A stretch of 5,490 bases of DNA from Bacteroidota bacterium. GTDB taxonomy: Bacteria > Bacteroidota > Bacteroidia > Bacteroidales > VadinHA17. A program made the translations under genes and the position numbers. The stretch lies in the NCBI GenBank assembly GCA_030642585.1, contig DAOWNN010000179.1, forward strand, positions 1-5,490, written 5' to 3'. Shown here one piece after another: positions 1-5,490 of the stretch. The first letter of the stretch is position 1; each line of letters opens with the position of its first letter. The notes beneath the pieces are model-generated. The model had not been told where the DNA came from, searched no databases, and was given only the letters and a program-made list of their open reading frames with translations.

Positions 1-10
1 CTAAAAAGAT

Positions 11-62
11 AAATTTAAATAATTTTGTAAATTATTACCAAATTACAAAATTATTTAAATTT
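11..62. repeat. Perfect 20-bp A/T-rich inverted repeat (hairpin, 12-base loop)
   Basis: Bases 11-30 and 43-62 are exact reverse complements (20 of 20), separated by 12 bases. Only one G/C pair is present per arm (G27 with C46). The symmetry stops sharply at 10/63 and 31/42. It could form a long stem in RNA or a cruciform in DNA. It lies 282 bases beyond the stop of the propeller gene. It may serve as a terminator or mRNA 3' end for that operon or for a gene to the left of the window, or be a protein binding site; no U-run typical of an intrinsic terminator follows it directly. Confidence 0.85.
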
Positions 63-83
63 CATATGCTATTATATTTGTTT

Positions 84-134
84 AGCCCCGCCCCTGACGA
101 TAAATGTCTGGGTCTTTGACCTAAAGGACGGGCT
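84..134. repeat. Interrupted G/C-rich palindrome with internal hairpin
   Basis: Bases 84-93 (AGCCCCGCCC) can pair with 126-134 (GGACGGGCT): AGCCC with GGGCT, then a bulged C, a G-C pair, a C/A mismatch and two more C-G pairs. Inside, 109-114 and 118-123 form a second hairpin, TGGGTC with GACCTA, closed by a TTT loop and containing one G-T wobble. The block is a G/C island in A/T-rich DNA. It resembles an outer palindromic repeat split by an inserted segment. Function unknown. Confidence 0.5.
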
Positions 135-206
135 TATTGATTATCATCTGTTTAAGCAAAGTCTTATATCGAACTCACGTAAGTTAAGAAACATAAATTT
201 ATTTAG

Positions 207-250
207 ATGCTGAAACACCTGCCTGCCGGTAGGCTGGAGTTCAGCATGAC
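207..250. repeat. Nested palindromic intergenic repeat (Bacteroidota-type)
   Basis: Outer arms ATGCTGAA (207-214) and TTCAGCAT (240-247) are exact reverse complements. The space between them is filled by a second palindrome centred at 227/228: GCCTGCC (221-227) pairs with GGTAGGC (228-234) with one G-T wobble, and CC (218-219) pairs with GG (236-237). The outer unit, ending in GTTCAGCATGAC (239-250), matches from memory a short palindrome scattered through many Bacteroidota genomes, here carrying an inserted G/C palindrome of about 20 bases. This is recall, not a search. It lies about 95-140 bases past the propeller gene stop and could stabilise or end that transcript. Confidence 0.65.
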
Positions 251-259
251 TAACATCCG

Positions 260-280
260 GTCATCCAGGTTCGGGATGGC
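260..280. repeat. Second small hairpin, possible degenerate copy of the neighbouring repeat unit
   Basis: Bases 260-266 (GTCATCC) pair with 274-280 (GGATGGC) with one G-T wobble and a seven-base loop. The right part, GGTTCGGGATGGC (268-280), aligns without gaps to AGTTCAGCATGAC (238-250) at 9 of 13 positions, suggesting a diverged half-unit of the same repeat family. Confidence 0.45.
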
Positions 281-343
281 GACAATCGATAAAATTTATT
301 TTGAGACAAGTCTTTTTCATTTTTTCAAATCGAGTTAGTTTAA

Positions 344-3300
344 TCAATCCGCAAGGTTATTAAATACTTTGGAAGAAATAATATCTTCATAGTGTTTTTT
401 CAATTCAGCATATCTCTCATAAGCATCATTACCGGGTATTTGATCGGCTCTTGATAACATAGATGCCAGATAAGATATTTGGTCCAGTAGCATGGGAGTC
501 ATATAGGGTCCCTTAGCTGTAATAAGTTCCGACTGCAGCTTAGAAAGATTATCATCCTCAGCCATGAATTTGTTTTTCTTTTTGTTACTGGTATCGATAA
601 TATTTTTTAGCTCCTTCCTTCTTTCCTTTAGCTTGTAAGCTGATTTTTTTGCTGAACTTTCAAGATCCCTTATTTGAAGGGCCAGTTCTTCCTTCAGGAG
701 TAAGTCATCCAGGCAGACCAGGGTTTCTTCCAATCTTGGGTCCATTAATAGTTCAAAACTCTGAACATAGCTTTCCCCATTTACGCTTAACCGTGCCTGG
801 TAAATTCCTGGTGATGCATCAGGGCCTCCTGAAGATCTTCTTCTTTCACTCTTGTCCCAGGGCCCATGATGCCTCATATCCCAACGAAAACGATTGGTTC
901 CGGTATGATTTGTCAGAGTTGTGCTACCCATATTTCTTCGGTAATAAGCCATCATTTCATTTTCTTCACCAATTTCCTCTTTTTTTTCACTCAAATATGT
1001 ACGTATCACTTTATGATCTTTGTTCAGGATTTCAAGTTTTATGACCTGGTCGGATTTATTTTTTAAATAATAATCAATAATGACTGAGGGCGATGGGTAT
1101 TCAGGAACAGAATTGCTCCTGGTGCCTCTATACCGAAATCTATAAGTATTCAATGGTTTAAAAAGAACCGCTTCCTCATTACTTTCAAGATTATGCAATG
1201 CTGTAACATTATCCATGATCCAGAAGGAACGCCCCATTGTAGAAAGAACCAGGTCATTGCGGAAGATTTTTATATCCGTTACCGGGGTAACCGGAAGGTT
1301 TTGTTGAAAAGAAATCCAGTTCAAGCCATCATTGAAAGAAATGAATATCCCGAATTCAGTACCGGCGTATAACAATCCTTCTTTATTCGGATCTTCCCTG
1401 ACGACCCTGGTTGGGAAATCTACAGGGATGCCATTTGTTCCTGTAGTCAGCAGTTCCCAGCTTTCCCCGTAATCCTGGGTTTTGTAAATATAGGGATGCC
1501 AGTCTCCCAGCTGGTACCGCAGAACTGAGATATATGCTTTTCCTTCTTTATGTGGAGAGGGCTCAACGCAATCCACCCTTCCTCCTTTTGGGAGATCTTC
1601 CGGGCTTACATTTTTCCAGTCGGCACCACCATTTTTTGTTACATATACAGGCCCATCGTTCGCACCCACCCAAATAAGACCTTCCCTGAGGATAGATTCG
1701 CGAATTGAATAAATGGTACTGTAGTATTCTTCTCCTGTAATGTCCCTGGTAATCGGGCTTCCTGAATTTACCTGTTTATCCGGTTCAAATGCTGTAAGGT
1801 CCGGCGAAATGATCTCCCATGTTACCCCATCATCCGTTGTTTTATGAAGATATTGAGAGGCATGATACACTACATCAGGATTGTGTGGTGAAACATGGAT
1901 AGGTGCGACTCTCTGAAACCTGTATTTTAGATCTTTAGGATTGTGGCTGTAAATATTGGTCGCGCCAACATAATACTGTTTTTCCTGTCCTGTGCGTTTA
2001 TTGTATACTCCAAACCTTCCCTTGCAATTTGAATAAATGATGTTAGAATTTCCAGGCTTTGGAACTGCAGGTCCGGTTTCACAACCACCTACAGAAAGCC
2101 AGAAGCCAGAAGCCCCTGAGGGTGCATTATAGGGAGGCAGGGCTGGAACAGCAATAGTACTGTTATCTTGTTGCCCCGCGTATAACCAGTACGGATATTG
2201 ATCATCCACTTCCACCTGGTATAATTCGGCGGTGGGCTGGTTACGCTGTGTTGACCATGATAGTCCTCCATTTTGAGTGATATTTGCTCCCCCATCGTTA
2301 GATTGAATAAACTCCAGAGTATCATTTGGGTTGATCCAAATGTCATGGTTGTCTCCATGAGGAGGACGTAAATTCTTCCAGCTTACACCTCCATCGGTAG
2401 AATGTAAAAATCTTCCGGCCATTATATACAGGGAGTTTGCATTAAGTGGGTTGGCTTCAATATTGCAGTAATAAAAAGGGCGGTTTATAATGTTTGAATT
2501 TGAGCTAATCAATTCGAATGATTCGCCCATATCATCGCTCATATACAAACCTCCTTCACCTTCAGGTGCTTCTACCAGGGCATAGAGTCTTTGAGGCTTA
2601 TCAGGAGACACCGCCAGATCTATTTTACCTATCAGTCCATCAGGAAGCCCTCTGGTTAATTTGATCCAGTTATTTCCTCCATCTTCAGATTTGTAAATAC
2701 CACCCGCTTTTTCACCACCCGAAATAATTGTCCATGGCTTTCGTTCAGCACGCCACATACTTGCATAAAGAATTTCAGGATTGGAAGGAGCAAATTCAAT
2801 ATCCACAGCACCTATAGTATCTGACAGGTAAAACACTTGTTGCCAGTCTTTTCCTCCATTCAGGCTACGGTATATTCCACGTTCCTTATTTGGTTGAAAT
2901 GCCTGTCCGATTGCAGCTACAAAAACTATGTCGGGTTTGTCAGGATGGATCTCAAGAGCACCAATCTGTCCTACTTTCTCAAGCCCTGTATGCTTCCATG
3001 ATTTTCCGCTATCTTTTGATTTATAAACTCCCTTTCCTGTGATTACGTTTGATCTTAATCCGTCGGACCCTGTACCAACATATACTATTTCAGGATTAGA
3101 AGGAACCACACGGATGGCTCCAATGGATGGAGTAGAAAAATATCCATCTGATATGTTTTTCCAGGTAATTCCATAATCTTTAGTTTTCCAGACGCCCCCA
3201 CCGGAACTACCCATATAATAAGTACCGGGAATAGAAGCAACACCTTCCACAGTAGTTACTCTGCCTCCGCGGGTAGGTCCAACATTCCTGTACTTAAAAG

Positions 3301-3415
3301 CCTGGAATAATTCTGATTTCCCGGCTGCCGTATTATCTACAGTCTGCGCTAGTACTGGTATAGAGAAAATCAAAAAAAACAGGAGCCCAAGCCTGTGTTT
3401 TGCAAGATGTTTCAT
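344..3415 (-). CDS. Secreted Asp-box (BNR/VPS10-sortilin-like) beta-propeller protein
   Basis: A 1023-residue exported protein of the large WD40/YVTN/BNR-like group common in Bacteroidota, often labelled 'glycosyl hydrolase'; its biochemical role is not established. Residues 1-23 form a signal peptide (basic start, hydrophobic core 10-22, likely cleavage after VLA, before Q24). Eleven Asp-box motifs (S/T-x-D/N-x-G-x-x-W/F) occur at about 78, 133, 184, 243, 293, 339, 380, 526, 593, 646 and 693, which fits one ten-bladed VPS10-type propeller or two smaller ones. An acid/histidine cluster, HGDNHD (353-358), with QQDNST (415-420) and GCETG (444-448), may mark a functional site. Residues about 750-890 look like an Ig/FlgD-like beta domain ending in PGIYQARL and DPRL, and 900-1018 is charged and helical, possibly coiled coil. 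No C-terminal T9SS sorting domain is visible. The ATG at 3415 is directly followed by the signal peptide; its leader is A/T-rich without Shine-Dalgarno. It ends in TGA and lies 80 bases after the amidohydrolase gene. Family confidence is high, function unknown. Confidence 0.93.
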   Translation of the reverse strand: MKHLAKHRLGLLFFLIFSIPVLAQTVDNTAAGKSELFQAFKYRNVGPTRGGRVTTVEGVASIPGTYYMGSSGGGVWKTKDYGITWKNISDGYFSTPSIGAIRVVPSNPEIVYVGTGSDGLRSNVITGKGVYKSKDSGKSWKHTGLEKVGQIGALEIHPDKPDIVFVAAIGQAFQPNKERGIYRSLNGGKDWQQVFYLSDTIGAVDIEFAPSNPEILYASMWRAERKPWTIISGGEKAGGIYKSEDGGNNWIKLTRGLPDGLIGKIDLAVSPDKPQRLYALVEAPEGEGGLYMSDDMGESFELISSNSNIINRPFYYCNIEANPLNANSLYIMAGRFLHSTDGGVSWKNLRPPHGDNHDIWINPNDTLEFIQSNDGGANITQNGGLSWSTQRNQPTAELYQVEVDDQYPYWLYAGQQDNSTIAVPALPPYNAPSGASGFWLSVGGCETGPAVPKPGNSNIIYSNCKGRFGVYNKRTGQEKQYYVGATNIYSHNPKDLKYRFQRVAPIHVSPHNPDVVYHASQYLHKTTDDGVTWEIISPDLTAFEPDKQVNSGSPITRDITGEEYYSTIYSIRESILREGLIWVGANDGPVYVTKNGGADWKNVSPEDLPKGGRVDCVEPSPHKEGKAYISVLRYQLGDWHPYIYKTQDYGESWELLTTGTNGIPVDFPTRVVREDPNKEGLLYAGTEFGIFISFNDGLNWISFQQNLPVTPVTDIKIFRNDLVLSTMGRSFWIMDNVTALHNLESNEEAVLFKPLNTYRFRYRGTRSNSVPEYPSPSVIIDYYLKNKSDQVIKLEILNKDHKVIRTYLSEKKEEIGEENEMMAYYRRNMGSTTLTNHTGTNRFRWDMRHHGPWDKSERRRSSGGPDASPGIYQARLSVNGESYVQSFELLMDPRLEETLVCLDDLLLKEELALQIRDLESSAKKSAYKLKERRKELKNIIDTSNKKKNKFMAEDDNLSKLQSELITAKGPYMTPMLLDQISYLASMLSRADQIPGNDAYERYAELKKHYEDIISSKVFNNLAD

Positions 3416-3495
3416 ATTGACTAAAATAAGTTGAAAATTGAATGATGAAATTACGAATTTTATAAACTCAAAATATAGTAAGTAAAGTGTTATTA
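3416..3495 (-). other. Short A/T-rich intergenic gap inside the probable operon
   Basis: Eighty bases separate the amidohydrolase stop from the propeller gene start. It has no Shine-Dalgarno and no convincing hairpin; the best dyad is AAATT-ACG-AATTT at 3448-3460. The nearest match to a Bacteroidota -7 element (TAnnTTTG) on the minus strand is TATATTTTG, with the wrong spacer and no upstream TTTG box. Readthrough from the upstream gene is the simplest view, though a weak internal promoter cannot be excluded. Confidence 0.45.
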
Positions 3496-5055
3496 TTACT
3501 CTTTTCTAAGCATGTGTCCACCACGTTCACCTGTGAATTCCCCTGCATTACGCACTACAGTCCCATTAACCATTACAAAATCAAACCCTTCTGCTAAGAG
3601 ATGTGGGTTTTCGTAATCAGCTTTATCCTGAACTTTATCAGGATCAAAAACCAGGATATCAGCAGCGTAGCCTGTTTTAATCATGCCTCTTTTCTGTTTT
3701 GTGAGTCCCAGAGTGTGGGCAGGTAAGCCAGTCATTTTATGAATAGCCTGTTCAAGATTGAGAGCTTGTTTCTCTCGTACATAATATCTTAATACCTTGG
3801 CAAAAGAGCCATAACCCCTTGGGTGCTGCATTGTTGGCGAGCCATCTGTACTGATCATTACATAAGGATCAATCAACAACCTGTCTTGTAATTCCTGGTC
3901 CATTACAAAATAAGCAGCACTGGCACCATTGGGGCCAATATCATCAATCAGAACATCTTCGAAGGGCTTGTTCATTTCAAGGGCTACCTGTTCCAGGGTT
4001 TTTCCGGCCCAGGGTTGGGTACCAAATAAAGTAGCTTTGGGTCCATTTCTTAGTGTTATCCGTTCACGTAGATATTCGGCCAGTTCTTCACGTTTTTGTT
4101 TTACCACCTCCTTATAATCATTTGGTGGTTTTGCCCAGGAGGGAAAAACAATTCCTATGCCGGTATAACTTGCTGTGTAAGGATATATATCACCAGTAAC
4201 CCTGGTTCCTGACTTTCGTGCCTTCTCCATTTGTTGAAGGATATGTTCAGCCTGCTCCCTTCCTTTTCCATATACAATTTTCATATGAGATACTTGTACG
4301 GCACTTCCGCTACCTTTACCCTGTTGCAATAATTCTGCTATAGATTCCGAAATTTTATCTTTATCCTCACTGCGAACATGACTATGGATAACTCCCTTTC
4401 TTTTGGCAACAGGAATTGCAATAGTAATCAGCTCATCAAGATTTGAAAATGAGCCGGGTTGGTATTCAAGTCCTGTAGACAATCCAAAGCAACCTAAATC
4501 CATTGCTTCCTCAACCAACCATGCCATTTCATTCAGGCTGGAAGGATCTGGATTTGGATTAATTTTTATACCAGATTGATCACGAATGGATCCATGACCT
4601 ACCAGGGTAGCTACATTCAAAGAGGGCTTTGCTTCTTCCACATCTGTCATCCATTCGGAAATATTTGCCGGGCTTACACCATCCTGACCAAGGACAATAG
4701 TGGTTACTCCCATAGCAATAAAATTATTGAATTCAGGAGTGGCAATTGGGTCACCATGAGTATGACTATCAATAAATCCAGGAGTTACCACCAATCCGGT
4801 AGCATCCATAGTTTGAATAACATCAACTTCGTCGGGATTGATTTTTCCAATTTTAATAATTTTTCCGTCCAGCACCAGAATGTCTGAATTAAATCCTTTT
4901 TTTCCTGAGCCATCAATAATTGTTCCCCCATGAATCAGGTAATCATAGTTATCATCTTGTTGTTTGATAGTACAGGAGCTAACAAGGATAATAAGAACAA
5001 GAAAAAGTTTTGTAAGCCTCTTTAAGAATAGCTTCCCTGCATGTGTATGTTTCAT
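3496..5055 (-). CDS. Lipoprotein amidohydrolase, D-aminoacylase / N-acyl-D-amino-acid deacylase family
   Basis: A 519-residue metal-dependent amidohydrolase, predicted to hydrolyse N-acyl-D-amino acids or related amides outside the cytoplasm. Residues 1-27 are a lipoprotein signal peptide with lipobox VSSC (Cys28). The acidic stretch after Cys28 (TIKQQDDN) resembles surface-export signals of Bacteroidota lipoproteins, so it may face outward. Family landmarks run in order: an N-terminal beta segment (38-95), the metal motif SHTHGD (His98, His100), GVTTIVLGQDG (116-126), GLSTGLEYQPG (191-201), HSHVRSE (His226), VQVSHMK (His257), DIYPYTASYT (289-298), STDGSP (Asp404, the expected catalytic acid), HPRGYGSF (411-418), and the closing RGMIKTGYAADILVFDP (456-472). 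The usual NCG cysteine ligand of D-aminoacylases is replaced by QDG (Asp125). Length is slightly above cytoplasmic D-aminoacylases because of the signal peptide. The ATG at 5055 lies three bases after the preceding gene's stop, implying cotranscription; there is no Shine-Dalgarno. Exact substrate cannot be read from sequence. Confidence 0.93.
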   Translation of the reverse strand: MKHTHAGKLFLKRLTKLFLVLIILVSSCTIKQQDDNYDYLIHGGTIIDGSGKKGFNSDILVLDGKIIKIGKINPDEVDVIQTMDATGLVVTPGFIDSHTHGDPIATPEFNNFIAMGVTTIVLGQDGVSPANISEWMTDVEEAKPSLNVATLVGHGSIRDQSGIKINPNPDPSSLNEMAWLVEEAMDLGCFGLSTGLEYQPGSFSNLDELITIAIPVAKRKGVIHSHVRSEDKDKISESIAELLQQGKGSGSAVQVSHMKIVYGKGREQAEHILQQMEKARKSGTRVTGDIYPYTASYTGIGIVFPSWAKPPNDYKEVVKQKREELAEYLRERITLRNGPKATLFGTQPWAGKTLEQVALEMNKPFEDVLIDDIGPNGASAAYFVMDQELQDRLLIDPYVMISTDGSPTMQHPRGYGSFAKVLRYYVREKQALNLEQAIHKMTGLPAHTLGLTKQKRGMIKTGYAADILVFDPDKVQDKADYENPHLLAEGFDFVMVNGTVVRNAGEFTGERGGHMLRKE

Positions 5056-5058
5056 ATT

Positions 5059-5490
5059 TTATATTTTGTTAAATGTCGTTCCGTAAATTTTCAATCCTGA
5101 AACTTCACCTTTCTGATCAAGCTGGAAAACTACCAGATCACTTTTCAGATGTTTTTCAGGCCAGTTTACCTCAAAGGTATCATAATGCCAATGACTTAAT
5201 TTTCCGGAGATGGAAGAAGTGAATGAAAAAGCCAATTTATTCTCCTTGTAGGAAATAACAATATCCCCGTAAAGATCATCCCGGTATATTCCGGAATATT
5301 GATCCAATGAGAGACTGGGCTTTGTGTTTTGCACCCTTTGAGCAATCATGTTGGTTCGCCTGGTTTCTTGTTTTTTTCTAATCCCATCGTACAATTCAAG
5401 AACTTCTTTATTCCATTCGCGGGAATTATCATTATCTACATACAGGTCAATTGCTTTATACATAATGGCATGCCTTAGCTCGGCGTGATC
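5059..5490 (-). CDS. Serine hydrolase (beta-lactamase/penicillin-binding type), C-terminal DUF3471 part, truncated by window edge
   Basis: The reading frame stays open to the right edge, so the 143 residues seen are the C-terminal end of a longer protein. The ATG at 5463 is internal in appearance (nine more in-frame codons precede it without a stop) and should not be taken as the start. After a helical linker (about 1-55) comes a pattern I recognise from DUF3471 tails of class C beta-lactamase-like serine hydrolases: KPSLSLDQYSGIYRDDLYGD (residues 57-76), SGKLSHWHYDTFEVNW (95-110), VVFQLDQKGEVSGLKI (120-135). The catalytic SxxK and YxN motifs would lie outside the window. Such proteins are usually exported and cut esters, D-amino-acid peptides or beta-lactams. 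The TAA stop at 5061-5059 is three bases before the next start codon, so it is the upstream gene of a tight operon. The domain family call is fairly firm; that the missing part is a beta-lactamase fold is inferred. Confidence 0.82.
   Translation of the reverse strand, partial: DHAELRHAIMYKAIDLYVDNDNSREWNKEVLELYDGIRKKQETRRTNMIAQRVQNTKPSLSLDQYSGIYRDDLYGDIVISYKENKLAFSFTSSISGKLSHWHYDTFEVNWPEKHLKSDLVVFQLDQKGEVSGLKIYGTTFNKI

Larger units (their letters stand above)
193..304. repeat. Near-identical A/T direct repeats flanking the palindromic block
   Basis: ATAAATTTATTTAGA (193-207) and ATAAAATTTATTTTGA (289-304) differ by one extra A and one A/T change (with T-run shift) and bracket the palindromes at 207-280. 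They could be remnants of a target duplication around a small mobile repeat. The motif is low-complexity, so chance similarity in A/T-rich DNA is a real alternative. Confidence 0.3.
1..343. other. Noncoding region downstream of the operon
   Basis: This stretch holds no ORF with protein-like content and no tRNA or rRNA. It contains the inverted repeats listed separately, plus a short imperfect palindrome (AACT at 172-175 with AGTT at 182-185 around ACGT) and a tiny dyad AGAC/GTCT at 304-313. Bases 62-84 and 135-171 show nothing I can interpret. No intrinsic terminator (G/C stem followed by U-run) is evident immediately after the propeller gene's stop; one of the downstream hairpins may do that job. 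Confidence 0.7.

Noticed and set aside
304..313. AGAC-AA-GTCT dyad as terminator of the propeller gene
   Set aside because: The stem is only four base pairs with a two-base loop, too small to call a terminator.
207..338. A 43-codon plus-strand ORF starting at the ATG inside the nested palindrome
   Set aside because: Its first third is translated palindromic repeat and the rest is A/T-rich intergenic sequence with no protein-like pattern or leader; such repeats often create spurious small ORFs.
649..1044. Plus-strand ORF of 131 codons
   Set aside because: It is antisense to the C-terminal part of the propeller gene, whose frame has clear domain content; the antisense protein shows no recognisable pattern.
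2089..2358. Minus-strand ORF of 89 codons in another frame
   Set aside because: It lies wholly within the propeller gene in a different frame and lacks any domain signature.
344..3415. Naming the propeller protein a sialidase because of its Asp-boxes
   Set aside because: Asp-boxes are structural and shared with VPS10 and other families; the arginine triad and the Tyr/Glu nucleophile arrangement of sialidases could not be identified.
3416..3495. Internal promoter for the propeller gene
   Set aside because: TATATTTTG is close to the Bacteroidota -7 consensus but has the wrong internal spacing and no TTTG-like -33 box at the right distance.
4576..4887. Plus-strand ORF of 103 codons
   Set aside because: It overlaps, on the opposite strand, the conserved catalytic region of the amidohydrolase and looks like an antisense shadow.
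5059..5463. Treating the ATG at 5463 as the start of a complete 134-residue protein
   Set aside because: The frame is open upstream to the window edge and the visible sequence matches only the tail domain of a longer hydrolase.

Overview
The window looks like chromosome of a Bacteroidota (Bacteroidetes) member. The reasons are the AT-rich coding and intergenic DNA, start codons preceded by A/T-rich leaders with no Shine-Dalgarno sequence, three cell-envelope or exported protein families typical of that phylum, and palindromic intergenic repeats of a type I associate with Bacteroidota. No genus can be assigned from what is visible.

All three genes lie on the minus strand, so transcription runs from right to left. 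First is the C-terminal part of a serine hydrolase of the beta-lactamase/penicillin-recognising type, visible through its DUF3471-like tail (5059-5490, cut by the window edge). Three bases after its stop codon begins a lipoprotein amidohydrolase of the D-aminoacylase/N-acyl-D-amino-acid deacylase family (3496-5055). After an 80-base gap comes a 1023-residue secreted protein of the Asp-box/BNR (VPS10/sortilin-like) beta-propeller family (344-3415). The spacing supports an operon for the first two genes and probably for all three.

The first two products belong to families that often act on bonds next to D-amino acids. One reading is a periplasmic or surface system that takes apart D-amino-acid-containing peptides or acylated D-amino acids, with the propeller protein as a binding or hydrolytic partner. 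This is inference, because both enzyme families are catalytically promiscuous.

The 343 bases at the left (downstream of the propeller gene) hold no credible gene but are rich in dyad symmetry: a perfect 20-bp A/T inverted repeat (11-62), an interrupted G/C-rich palindrome (84-134), a nested palindrome (207-247) with a second small hairpin beside it (260-280), and near-identical A/T direct repeats on both sides of those last two.

I found no RNA gene, CRISPR array, transposase or phage gene. The most noteworthy points are the palindromic cluster and the replacement of the usual metal-binding cysteine motif in the amidohydrolase. I do not see clear evidence of a wholly new biological system.
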